Shown: piece after piece, positions 52,510 through 60,097 of the stretch | Numbering within the stretch: position 1 is the stretch's first letter | Layout: every line of letters starts with the position of its first letter | Source: Stenotrophomonas sp. ZAC14D1_NAIMI4_1 | GTDB lineage: Bacteria > Pseudomonadota > Gammaproteobacteria > Xanthomonadales > Xanthomonadaceae | DNA length: 64,000 nucleotides | Assembly: GCF_003086775.1 (NCBI RefSeq) | Contig: NZ_CP026001.1 | Span: 1,886,407 to 1,950,406, forward strand | Direction of reading: 5' to 3' | Position numbers and translations under genes: made by a program | The notes under the pieces: model-generated | What the model was told of the DNA's origin: nothing | What the model saw: the letters and a program-made list of their open reading frames with translations, nothing else | Database searches by the model: none

Positions 52510-53307
52510 TCACCGGAAGAATGCCGCCGGCGTCTGCCCCAGCTGCCGCTTGAACATGCTGGTGAACGCACTGGGGCTGTCATATCCCATTGCCAGCGCC
52601 ACATCGATCACCTTTTCGCCCACGGCCAGGCGCTCCATCGCGGCCAGCAGGCGTGCCTGTTGCCGCCACTGGCCGAAGGTCATGCCCAGCTCGCTGGCGA
52701 AGTGGCGCTGGATGGTTTTCACGTCCACTGCCAGCGCTTCGGCCCAGTCCTGCAGGGTGGCTTCGTCGCCGGGGTGCTTCTGGATGTGCTGGCAGATGCG
52801 CTGCAGGCGCGGGTCGGTGGGCGTCGGCAGGTGCAGCGGCAGCACGTCCATGCGGTGCAGCTCGTCCAGCAGCAGGCGCACTACGCGGCCATCGCGGCTG
52901 TCATCGTGGTGCTCGCCTTCGATCAGCGTGGCCGCGTGCAGCAGCTCGCGCAGCAGGGGCGCCACCTGTACCGCAAATGCCTCGGTGGCCAGCTGCGGGG
53001 CGAACGCCGGATCGATGTAGAGGCTGCGCATGTGCACATCGGCAATGCAGTCCACCGCGTGGGCCATGCCGGCCGGCATCCAGATGGCGCGCGTGGACGG
53101 CACCACCCAGCGGCCGACTTCCGAGCGCACCACCATCAGGCCGGACATCGCGTAGACCAGCTGGTGGCGGCGATGGCGGTGTGGCGACACCCGGGTGCCG
53201 GCCGGGTAGTCCTTGACCCGGCAGGTCACCGGCCGATGGCCGGGGACTTCGTTCCAGGGCGCGGATTCCCTGATCGCGCAGGAAGTGTCCTTTTTGCGAT
53301 ATGGCAT
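52510..53307 (-). CDS. AraC-family transcriptional regulator with cupin sensor
   Basis: A 265-residue regulator. The N-terminal cupin has YPAGTRVSPHRHRRHQLVYAMSGLMVV and WMPAGMAHAVDC. The C-terminal double HTH has LQDWAEALAVDVKTIQRHFASELGMTFGQWRQQARLLAAMERLAVGEKVIDVALAMGYDSPSAFTSMFKRQLGQTPAAFFR. Start at 53307 (MPYRKKDTSCAIRES); the ribosome site is weak. Divergent from the MFS transporter 73 bp away, which it probably regulates. Confidence 0.93.
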   Translation of the reverse strand: MPYRKKDTSCAIRESAPWNEVPGHRPVTCRVKDYPAGTRVSPHRHRRHQLVYAMSGLMVVRSEVGRWVVPSTRAIWMPAGMAHAVDCIADVHMRSLYIDPAFAPQLATEAFAVQVAPLLRELLHAATLIEGEHHDDSRDGRVVRLLLDELHRMDVLPLHLPTPTDPRLQRICQHIQKHPGDEATLQDWAEALAVDVKTIQRHFASELGMTFGQWRQQARLLAAMERLAVGEKVIDVALAMGYDSPSAFTSMFKRQLGQTPAAFFR

Positions 53308-53380
53308 GACCAGAACGCGGCGGAAGGGAGGGGGAGGGCACCGTAGCATGCAGGGCTCGCCCCCAACCTGACTGCGCACC

Positions 53381-54580
53381 ATGTCCAGCCTGGCTACACC
53401 CGCCCCCACCGCCCGCAGCTCGACCCGCGGCGTGCTGGCGGCGATTTCCACCTCCCACATGGTCAACGACATGATGCAGTCGCTGATCCTGGCCATCTAT
53501 CCGGTGATCAAGGGAGGCTTCAACCTCAGCTTCACCCAGATCGGCCTGATCACGCTGACCTACCAGCTGACCGCTTCGATCTTCCAACCGCTGGTCGGCC
53601 TGGTCACTGACCGCAAGCCGGCACCGTACTCGCTGCCGATCGGCATGGCCTCGACCCTGTGCGGCATGCTGCTGCTCGGCTTCGCACCGAACTACGCCAT
53701 GGTGCTGCTGGCCGCGGCCATGGTCGGCATCGGTTCTGCCATCTTCCACCCGGAAGCCTCGCGCATCGCGCGGCTGGCCTCTGGCGGTCGCCACGGTTTT
53801 GCCCAGTCGGTGTTCCAGGTCGGCGGCAACTTTGGTACCGCGCTGGGCCCGCTGATCGCTGCGGCGGTGATCGTGCCGTTCGGCCAGCACGCTGCGTCGT
53901 GGTTTGCCGGCGCCGCGCTGATCGGCATCGCCCTGCTGACCTATGTCAGCCGCTGGTATGCGCTGCATCTGGGCGCCCCGCGCCCGGTCGGGCAGGCCAC
54001 GGTCGCCCCGCGTCATCCGACCCGCACCGTGGCCCGGGTGATGGCGATCCTGCTGGTGCTGATCTTCAGCAAGTACTTCTACATGGCCAGCATCGGCAGC
54101 TACTTCACCTTCTACCTGATCCACCATTTCGGCATTCCGGTGGCGCAGGCCCAGCTGCACCTGTTCGCGTTCCTGGTGGCGTCGGCGGCCGGTGGCTTCC
54201 TCGGTGGCCCGCTGGGCGACCGCATCGGCCGCAAGCCGATCATCTGGACCTCGATCCTGGGCGTGGCGCCGTTCGCGCTGGCGCTGCCGCATGCGGATCT
54301 GTTCTGGACGACGGTGTTGGCGGTGCTGATCGGCTTCGTGCTGTCGTCGGCGTTTTCGGCCATCGTGGTGTACGCGCAGGAGATGATGCCGCACCGCATC
54401 GGCATGGTGTCGGGGCTGTTCTTCGGCTTCGCGTTCGGCATGGGCGGGTTGGGTGCGGCGGTTCTAGGCCTGCTGGCGGACAAGACGAGCATCGAGTACG
54501 TGTACCAGCTGACCGCGTTCCTGCCGCTGCTGGGCATCATTGCCGCCTGGCTGCCGCCGTCGCGTCCTGCTGCTCACTGA
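53381..54580 (+). CDS. MFS transporter of the fosmidomycin-resistance (Fsr) family
   Basis: A 399-residue protein with 12 predicted membrane segments. The Fsr-type N-terminus is STSHMVNDMMQSLILAIYPVIKGGFNLSFTQIGLITLTYQLTASIFQPLVGLVTDRKPAPYSLPIGM, with GGFLGGPLGDRIGRKPIIW at the mid-loop and PHRIGMVSGLFFGFAFGMGGLGAAVLGLLADKTSIEYVY near the end. E. coli Fsr exports fosmidomycin; the natural substrate is unknown. The divergent AraC regulator suggests inducible expression. Confidence 0.93.
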   Translation: MSSLATPAPTARSSTRGVLAAISTSHMVNDMMQSLILAIYPVIKGGFNLSFTQIGLITLTYQLTASIFQPLVGLVTDRKPAPYSLPIGMASTLCGMLLLGFAPNYAMVLLAAAMVGIGSAIFHPEASRIARLASGGRHGFAQSVFQVGGNFGTALGPLIAAAVIVPFGQHAASWFAGAALIGIALLTYVSRWYALHLGAPRPVGQATVAPRHPTRTVARVMAILLVLIFSKYFYMASIGSYFTFYLIHHFGIPVAQAQLHLFAFLVASAAGGFLGGPLGDRIGRKPIIWTSILGVAPFALALPHADLFWTTVLAVLIGFVLSSAFSAIVVYAQEMMPHRIGMVSGLFFGFAFGMGGLGAAVLGLLADKTSIEYVYQLTAFLPLLGIIAAWLPPSRPAAH

Positions 54581-54653
54581 GGGGTTTGGGTTTGCAGGGC
54601 TTGCAGCCCTGCACCTGCTCAATGCAACGTCAAATGCGTGCATTCAGTGGGTT

Positions 54654-54755
54654 GGCGGGGTGGGTCCGGTTGAGGGGGACGCTGCAAGTACGTCCATGTA
54701 AGCTCGGTCGCCGCATCCATGCGGCTCACGCCCCCTCAACCGGACCCACCCCACC
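54654..54755 (+). repeat. Structured hairpin element, copy D
   Basis: Arms 54654-54678 and 54731-54755 pair at 24 of 25 positions around a 52-nt loop. The inner arm TGGGTCCGGTTGAGGGGG is identical to copy B, 49 kb away. Loop mini-hairpins are TAC-GTCCAT-GTA and GCCGC-ATCCAT-GCGGC. Confidence 0.85.
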
Positions 54756-54989
54756 TTCGACAGTTTTCCGCGAGCTGTCGAAACGGCGTTCTGCTTTGGT
54801 GGGTGCCGACCGTTGGTCGGCACGGGGTCCGTCGGAATGGCGATCTGCTGGGGTAGGTGTCGACCTTGGTCGACGAAGTAGATCCACGCCATGCGTGGAT
54901 GAATTCATTCGATATCTGACAGTTGTGCCGACCAACGGTCGGCACCCACCAACAGCTGCATTTACCAACAGCCGCGGGAAACTGACAGA

Positions 54990-55093
54990 GGTGGGGCGGT
55001 GTGGGTGGGCAGGACCGTTGGCGCCATGGATGGCGCCATCGAGCCCCCATGGATGGGTTTACGGCGTGTCCTGACCACCCACACCGCCCCGCC
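54990..55093 (-). repeat. Structured hairpin element, copy E (inverted relative to D)
   Basis: Arms 54990-55015 and 55068-55093 (26 nt) pair with one wobble and one mismatch around a 52-nt loop. On the - strand the inner arm is CGGTGTGGGTGGTCAGGAC, unlike any other copy. Loop mini-hairpins are CCC-ATCCAT-GGG and TGGCGCC-ATCCAT-GGCGCCA. Confidence 0.85.
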
Positions 55094-55194
55094 ATCCCAC
55101 GGAATGCCGCTCTGGCTTTTGCAGTTGACGTTGCATTGAGCAGGTGCAGGGCTGCAAGCCCTGCCGAAAACCCCCTTGGGCGTAGAATGCGGGC

Positions 55195-56103
55195 ATGAGC
55201 GAATCCCTCGACAACCACCTGCTCCACGGCCGTCGCCAGCGCCCCGACGGGCCCTCGCCGATCGATGTCATCTCCGTCCAGTCGCAGCTCGTCTACGGCC
55301 ATGCCGGCAACAGCGCCGCCGTGCCGCCGATGCGCGCCCTCGGCGTGCGCGTGGCGGAAATCCCGACCGTCCTGCTCAGCAATGCGCCGTTCTACGACAC
55401 CACCCGCGGCCGCGTGCTGCCGGCCGACTGGTTCGCCGATCTGCTGCTCGGTACCCGCGAACGCGGCCTGCCGCAGCGCGCGAAGATGCTGGTCTCCGGC
55501 TACTTCGGCAGCGCCGCCAACGGTGCCGCCTTCGCCGACTGGCTGGACGGGATCCTGCCGGCCTGCCCGCAGCTGCGCTACTGCCTGGACCCGGTCATCG
55601 GTGACACCCATACCGGCCCCTACGTGGAACCCGGGCTGGAGGCGATCTTCGCCGAGCGCCTGCTGCCGCACGCCTGGCTGGTCACGCCCAATGCGTTCGA
55701 ACTCAACCGCCTCACGGGCATGCCCGCCCTGGCCGAAGCCGATGCCATCGCCGCTGCGCGCACGCTGCTGGCCCGTGGCCCGCAGTGGGTGATCGCGCAC
55801 AGCGTGGGCGGTACCCCTGGCGAACTGGTGACCCTGGCCGTCGGCCGCGACGAGACCTGGCGCTGGACCTCGCCGCTGCTGCCGGTGGATGTGGCGGGCA
55901 CCGGTGACGTGCTGATGTCGCTGGTGGTGTCCTTCCTGCTGCGTGGCGAGTCGATGCAGCAGGCCATCTCGCGCGCCATCGCCGGCACCCATGCCGCGCT
56001 GGAAGCCACCCTGGCCAACGGCTTCGAGGAGTTCGACGTGATCGCTGCCGCGCCTGCCGCGCTGGCAGAGCCCGCGCGCTTCCATGCCGAACGCGTGGCA
56101 TGA
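55195..56103 (+). CDS. pdxY: Pyridoxal kinase PdxY
   Basis: A 302-residue ribokinase-fold enzyme that phosphorylates pyridoxal in vitamin B6 salvage. Family marks are DVISVQSQLVYGHAGNSAAVPPMRALGVRVAEIPTVLLSNAPFY, MLVSGYFGSAANGAAFADWL, YCLDPVIGDTHTGPYV, LVTPNAFELNRLTG and the catalytic LPVDVAGTGDVLMSLVVSFLLRGE. The stop overlaps the next gene by four bases (ATGA), which couples it to prephenate dehydrogenase. Confidence 0.93.
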   Translation: MSESLDNHLLHGRRQRPDGPSPIDVISVQSQLVYGHAGNSAAVPPMRALGVRVAEIPTVLLSNAPFYDTTRGRVLPADWFADLLLGTRERGLPQRAKMLVSGYFGSAANGAAFADWLDGILPACPQLRYCLDPVIGDTHTGPYVEPGLEAIFAERLLPHAWLVTPNAFELNRLTGMPALAEADAIAAARTLLARGPQWVIAHSVGGTPGELVTLAVGRDETWRWTSPLLPVDVAGTGDVLMSLVVSFLLRGESMQQAISRAIAGTHAALEATLANGFEEFDVIAAAPAALAEPARFHAERVA

Positions 56104-57230
56104 GCGATCTGCAGGCGCGTACGCCGCGCACGGTCGGCATCGTGGGCAGTGCCGGCGCCTATGGGCGCTGGCTGGCCCGGTTCTTCCAGCAGCACATGCA
56201 GCTGCAGGTGATCGGCCATGATCCGGCCGACCCGTCCTCGCATACGCCCGAAGAGCTACTGGCGCAGGCCGATGTGCTGGTGTTCTCGGCACCCATCCGG
56301 CATACCCCGGCGCTGATCGCCGGCTACGTGCAGCAGTCGGGCGGCCGCGAGCAGGGGCGCCTGTGGCTGGACGTGACCTCGGTGAAGGACGCCCCGGTGC
56401 AGGCGATGCTGGCTTCGCAGGCCGAAGTGGTCGGCCTGCATCCGATGACTGCGCCGCCGAAAGCACCGACCCTGAAGGGCCGGGTGATGGTGGTCTGCGA
56501 GGCGCGGCTGCAGCACTGGCAGCCGTGGGTGGACAGCCTGTGCGCCGCCCTGCAGGCCGAGTGCGTGCGTGCCACCCCGCAGCACCACGACCAGATGATG
56601 GCGCTGGTGCAGGCGATGGTGCATGCCACGCACCTTGCGCAGGCCGGCGTGCTGCGCGAGTACCAGCCGCAGCTGGGCGACCTGGCGGCGATGATGCCGT
56701 ACCGCTCGGCCTCGTTCGAGCTGGATACGGCGATCATCTCGCGCATCCTCTCGTTGAACCCGGCCATCTACGAAGACATCCAGTTCGGCAACCCCCATGT
56801 GGCGCCGATGCTGGACCGGCTGGTCGGCCAGCTGCAGTCACTGCAGGCCCTGGTCGGGCAGGGCGACGATACGGCGCGTGGCTGGTTCCGCGAGCAGATG
56901 CTGGCCGCCAGTCACGACGCCTTCGGCGAGCCCGCGCTGGCGGCGGGCAACTACACCTTCGAGCGCGTGGGCTACCTGCTGGCGGACCTGACCGAGCGCA
57001 ATGCCTTGTCGGTGCACCTGCCGGAGGATCGGCCGGGTTCGCTGCGCGAGCTGCTGCACGTATTCGAGCAGCACAGCATCAGCCTGGCCTCGATCCATTC
57101 GTCGCGGACGCCGGGCGGCGAGGTCCATTTCCGTATCGGTTTCGTGGCGGGCAGCGAGCCGCTGGCGATCGCGCGGGCGGCGGTGGAAGTCGACGCGAGC
57201 GGAATCGGCCGGGTGCTCGGCCAGGCCTAG
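56100..57230 (+). CDS. tyrA: Prephenate dehydrogenase with C-terminal ACT domain
   Basis: A 376-residue enzyme of tyrosine synthesis. The N-terminal nucleotide fold has TVGIVGSAGAYGRWLARFF, ADVLVFSAPIRHTPALI, LWLDVTSVKDAPVQAML and VVGLHPMTAPPKAPTLKGRVMVV. The helical domain contains QHHDQMMALVQAMVHATHLAQAGVL with the catalytic His. Residues from about 295 form an ACT domain (NALSVHLPEDRPGSLRELLHVFEQHSISLASIHSSRTPGGEVHFRIGF) likely for tyrosine feedback. The ACT extension is present in only part of the TyrA family. It overlaps pdxY by four bases. Confidence 0.88.
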   Translation: MSDLQARTPRTVGIVGSAGAYGRWLARFFQQHMQLQVIGHDPADPSSHTPEELLAQADVLVFSAPIRHTPALIAGYVQQSGGREQGRLWLDVTSVKDAPVQAMLASQAEVVGLHPMTAPPKAPTLKGRVMVVCEARLQHWQPWVDSLCAALQAECVRATPQHHDQMMALVQAMVHATHLAQAGVLREYQPQLGDLAAMMPYRSASFELDTAIISRILSLNPAIYEDIQFGNPHVAPMLDRLVGQLQSLQALVGQGDDTARGWFREQMLAASHDAFGEPALAAGNYTFERVGYLLADLTERNALSVHLPEDRPGSLRELLHVFEQHSISLASIHSSRTPGGEVHFRIGFVAGSEPLAIARAAVEVDASGIGRVLGQA

Positions 57231-57276
57231 TCATCCACAGGCGGTGTGGATGATTTCTGAGCAAACGTGTGGATAA
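57231..57276. other. Cluster of DnaA-box-like sites / hairpin after tyrA
   Basis: TCATCCACA (57231) and TGTGGATGA (57245) form a 9-bp inverted repeat around GGCGG; TGTGGATAA (57268-57276) is an exact complement of the DnaA box TTATCCACA. The inverted repeat starts right after the tyrA stop and is followed by TTTCTGAG, so it may equally be a terminator. Confidence 0.45.
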
Positions 57277-57319
57277 CCGCGCGCAGCCCTTGGCAGGCAA
57301 GGCTGTCAAGATGGTTGGT

Positions 57320-57343
57320 GAAAAATTGACCACGCAATTTTTC
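57320..57343. other. AT-rich dyad
   Basis: GAAAAATTG and CAATTTTTC are perfect 9-bp inverted arms around a 6-nt spacer, in a strongly AT-rich spot of a GC-rich genome. It could be a bidirectional terminator or a protein-binding site. Confidence 0.5.
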
Positions 57344-57360
57344 ATGCCCGTGGGCGGAGC

Positions 57361-57430
57361 GTGTCGACCAAGGTCGACACCTACCAGAGCAGGGCGGTAC
57401 GAAATCCGGTAGCGCCGGGCCATGCCCGGC
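57361..57430. repeat. Pair of SMAG palindromes
   Basis: Units at 57361-57384 (GTGTCGACC stem ending CTAC) and 57409-57430 (GTAG head, GCCGGGC stem) lie at the 3' end of the small gene that follows. Confidence 0.75.
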
Positions 57431-57435
57431 GAACC

Positions 57436-57630
57436 TCAGATCGTCAGCCGCAGTTCGCCGCCACTGGTGGTGAACTCGCGGCCATTACGGACCAGGTGAC
57501 GGCCGTCATCCAGTTCGTAGCGTGGCGTGGTTTCCCGGTCATTGCTGCTGCCGGCGGCATCGGGCTTGAACTCGATGATGATGTGGCTTTCGCCATTGCT
57601 GTCGACTGCGGGGAACTGACGGAACGACAT
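57436..57630 (-). CDS. Small conserved hypothetical protein
   Basis: A 64-residue protein, MSFRQFPAVDSNGESHIIIEF... ending SGGELRLTI, with a polar, beta-rich composition and no signal peptide. A perfect ribosome site (AAGGAGGTG) six bases before the ATG strongly supports expression. No domain is recognised. It stands between SMAG repeats and the ABC exporter gene on the same strand as that gene, 71 bp after it, so it may be the last gene of that unit. Confidence 0.75.
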   Translation of the reverse strand: MSFRQFPAVDSNGESHIIIEFKPDAAGSSNDRETTPRYELDDGRHLVRNGREFTTSGGELRLTI

Positions 57631-57701
57631 CGTGCACCTCCTTCAGCGGAACCTTCGGTTTCGCCGCCAGCTTGGGCCGGCCGGTGTTAGCCGGCCGTCA
57701 A

Positions 57702-59486
57702 TCAATCGACGAACTGCAGTCGCGCCAGCTCCGCATACAGTCCACCTTCAGCCAACAGCTCCGCATGCGTGCCTTCGGCGACGATGCGGCCCTGGTCCAT
57801 GACCACGATGCGGTCGGCCTTCAGCACGGTCGCCAGGCGATGGGCGATGACCACCGTGGTGCGCCCGGCCATCAGCCGTTCCAGGGCCTGCTGCACGCTG
57901 TGCTCGCTCTGCGCATCCAGTGCACTGGTGGCCTCGTCCAGCAGCAGGATGGGCGAATCCTTCAGCAGGGCGCGGGCGATCGCCACGCGCTGCTGCTGGC
58001 CGCCGGACAGGCGCGCGCCGCGCTCGCCCAGCTCGCTGTCATAGCCCTGCGGCAGTGCGCGCAGGAAGGTGTCGGCTTCAGCCGCTTGTGCCGCGGCTTC
58101 CACCTCGGCATCGCTGGCCTGCAGGCGTCCGTAGCGGATGTTGTCGCGTGCACTGGCGGCGAACAGGGTCGGCTGCTGCGGCACCAGCGCGAGCTGGGCA
58201 CGCAGGTCGGCCGGATCGACCTGGCGCACATCATGGCCGTCCACGCAGATGCGGCCGCTGGCTGGATCATGGAAGCGCAGCAGCAACGACAGCACGGTGC
58301 TCTTGCCGGCGCCGGACGGGCCGACCAGGGCCACGGTTTCGCCGGGACGCACGTTCAGGCTGAAGTGATCGAGCGCCGGCTGGTCCGGCCGCTGCGGGTA
58401 ATGGAACACCACGTCGTCGAACTGGATCTGCCCCTGCAGCGGCTGCGGCAGCGCATGCGGCTGCGCCGGTGCCCGGATCTCGATGTCTTCCTGCAGCAGC
58501 TCGCCGATGCGGCCCATGCCGCCGGCCGCGCGCTGCAGTTCGTTCCACACTTCGGCCAGCGCGCCCACCGAGCCACCACCGATCAGTGCATACAGCACGA
58601 ACTGGCCCAGGGTGCCGGCGCTCAGGCGGCCGTCGATGACATCGTGCGCGCCCAGCCAGAGCACGCCAACGATGGCGCCGAACACCAGCAGGATGGCGCT
58701 GGCAGTGACCAGCGACTGCGCGCCGATGCGCCGCCGAGCGGCGGTGATGGCATCGCCGAGCGCATGGTCGAAGCGACCGCGCTCGTAAGGCTCGCGGGCA
58801 TGGGCCTGCACGGTGCGTACCGCGCCCAGGGTCTCGCTGGCCAGGCTGTTGGCATCGGCGATGCGGTCCTGGCTGTTGCGGGCGACCACGCGCAGCTTGC
58901 GCGCGCCGATGATGATCGGCAGCACCGCGAGCGGGATGCCCAGCAGCGACCATGCGGCCAGCCGTGGGCTGGTGACGAACAGCATCGCCAGGCTGCCGAC
59001 CACCGTCACGCTGCTGCGCAGGGCCACCGACATGGTCGAACCGACCACGCTGCGCAGCAGTTCGGTATCGGCGGTCAGGCGCGACACCAGTTCGCCGCTG
59101 CGGCTGCGGTCATGGAAGCCGGCGCCGAGCTGGATCAGGTGTGCGTACAGCTGGCTGCGCAGGTCGGCCACGACCTTTTCGCCCAGCAGCGACACGAAGT
59201 AGAAGCGTGCGGCCGTGCCCAGCGCCATTACCACGGCCACCACCATCAGCAGCGCGAACGCGCGGTTGATCTGGCCGCCGCTGCTGAAGCCGTGGTCGAT
59301 CATCTGCTTGACCGCTGGCGGCAGGCTCAGTGTCGCTGCCGAGGAGACCGCCAGGGCCAGCAGCCAGGCGGTGAACAACCCGCTGTGGCGGCGCACGAAC
59401 GGCCACAGCGTACGCAGGCTGCCGAGGCGGCGCAGCGGCGGGGTTGAAGCGGACGTCTCGTCCTTGTCAGTCATCCTGGTGGTCAT
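57702..59486 (-). CDS. ABC exporter, fused permease/ATP-binding (MsbA-related)
   Basis: A 594-residue half-transporter: six membrane segments in the first ~330 residues (FTAWLLALAVSSAATLSLPP, AFALLMVVAVVMALGTAARFYFVSLLGEKVVADLR and so on), then the nucleotide-binding domain with Walker A ALVGPSGAGKSTVLSLL, signature ARLSGGQQQRVAIARALL, Walker B ILLLDEATSALD and the H-loop IAHRLATV. It is of the MsbA-related ABCB type; lipid or drug export is likely but the substrate is unknown. The start overlaps the end of the YigZ-family gene by 20 bp. Confidence 0.93.
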   Translation of the reverse strand: MTTRMTDKDETSASTPPLRRLGSLRTLWPFVRRHSGLFTAWLLALAVSSAATLSLPPAVKQMIDHGFSSGGQINRAFALLMVVAVVMALGTAARFYFVSLLGEKVVADLRSQLYAHLIQLGAGFHDRSRSGELVSRLTADTELLRSVVGSTMSVALRSSVTVVGSLAMLFVTSPRLAAWSLLGIPLAVLPIIIGARKLRVVARNSQDRIADANSLASETLGAVRTVQAHAREPYERGRFDHALGDAITAARRRIGAQSLVTASAILLVFGAIVGVLWLGAHDVIDGRLSAGTLGQFVLYALIGGGSVGALAEVWNELQRAAGGMGRIGELLQEDIEIRAPAQPHALPQPLQGQIQFDDVVFHYPQRPDQPALDHFSLNVRPGETVALVGPSGAGKSTVLSLLLRFHDPASGRICVDGHDVRQVDPADLRAQLALVPQQPTLFAASARDNIRYGRLQASDAEVEAAAQAAEADTFLRALPQGYDSELGERGARLSGGQQQRVAIARALLKDSPILLLDEATSALDAQSEHSVQQALERLMAGRTTVVIAHRLATVLKADRIVVMDQGRIVAEGTHAELLAEGGLYAELARLQFVD

Positions 59487-60063
59487 CTTCTATGCGGATA
59501 CGGTCACGGGTGGCGTCGCGCAGGCGGATTTTCAATGCGTCGACCTGGTCGGCGGGCAATTCCACCCGCAGGCGCACACCGTTGGCATCGAACTGTTCAT
59601 CGCGCTTTTCGGCGGCAAAGCCGGGCAGGGCGGCGTGCAGGGTGCCCAGATCCTCGAAGCCGGCCAGCAGCTGCAGGCGCGCCATCGCTACCAGCGGCAG
59701 GCGTGGCGCGGTGCGCAGGCATTCGGCGGCAGTGCCACCGTAGGCACGCACCAGGCCACCGGCACCCAGCTTGATGCCGCCATACCAGCGGGTCACCACC
59801 ACCATCACGCGGTCGAAGCCCTGGCCATCGATGGCCGCCAGGATCGGCCGCCCGGCGGTGCCTGCGGGCTCGCCATCATCGCTGGAACGGTAATCCTGGC
59901 CGTGCCGGTAGGCCCAGCAGTTGTGGGTGGCATCGGCCACGGCCACCTGCTGCAGGAACGTCAGCGCACCGGCGCCGCTGTCGATGGGCGCGGCGTGGGC
60001 GGTGAAGCGGCTGTGCTTGACGTCCAGCGTATGGCTGACGGGCTGGGCGAGGATATCGGGCAT
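59467..60063 (-). CDS. YigZ/IMPACT family protein
   Basis: A 198-residue protein with the IMPACT N-terminal domain: HTLDVKHSRFTAHAAPI, ATHNCWAYRHGQDYRSSDDGEPAGTAGRPILAAIDGQGFDRVMVVVTRWYGGIKLGAGGLVRAYGG (the DGEP.GTAG.P and RY.GG.KLG.GGL.RAY signatures), followed by a C-terminal alpha/beta domain. The function is not settled; eukaryotic IMPACT regulates GCN2. The start at 60063 (MPDILAQPVSH) was chosen; ATG 60072 is possible. The 3' end overlaps the ABC exporter start, so they are one transcript. Confidence 0.92.
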   Translation of the reverse strand: MPDILAQPVSHTLDVKHSRFTAHAAPIDSGAGALTFLQQVAVADATHNCWAYRHGQDYRSSDDGEPAGTAGRPILAAIDGQGFDRVMVVVTRWYGGIKLGAGGLVRAYGGTAAECLRTAPRLPLVAMARLQLLAGFEDLGTLHAALPGFAAEKRDEQFDANGVRLRVELPADQVDALKIRLRDATRDRIRIEDDHQDD

Positions 60064-60097
60064 TCCCACCATTCTACGGGGTCGCGGCGGGTCTGCC

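Larger units (their letters stand above)
54594..55164. repeat. Complete composite repeat element with perfect 40-bp terminal inverted repeats
   Basis: Termini 54594-54633 and 55125-55164 are exact inverted copies of 40 bp, beginning with the palindrome GCAGGGCTTGCAGCCCTGC. Inside, from left: structured element D (+, 54654-54755), a TTCGACAG...CTGTCGAA hairpin, SMAGs at about 54800-54823 and 54853-54876, the module 54878-54951, and structured element E (-, 54990-55093). The 571-bp unit carries no gene and occupies the MFS-pdxY gap. It looks like a MITE-like non-autonomous element; no clear target duplication is visible. Confidence 0.8.

Noticed and set aside
57231-57343. Chromosomal origin of replication
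   Set aside because: Only three DnaA-like boxes and no dnaA, dnaN or gyrB neighbours; too little for oriC.
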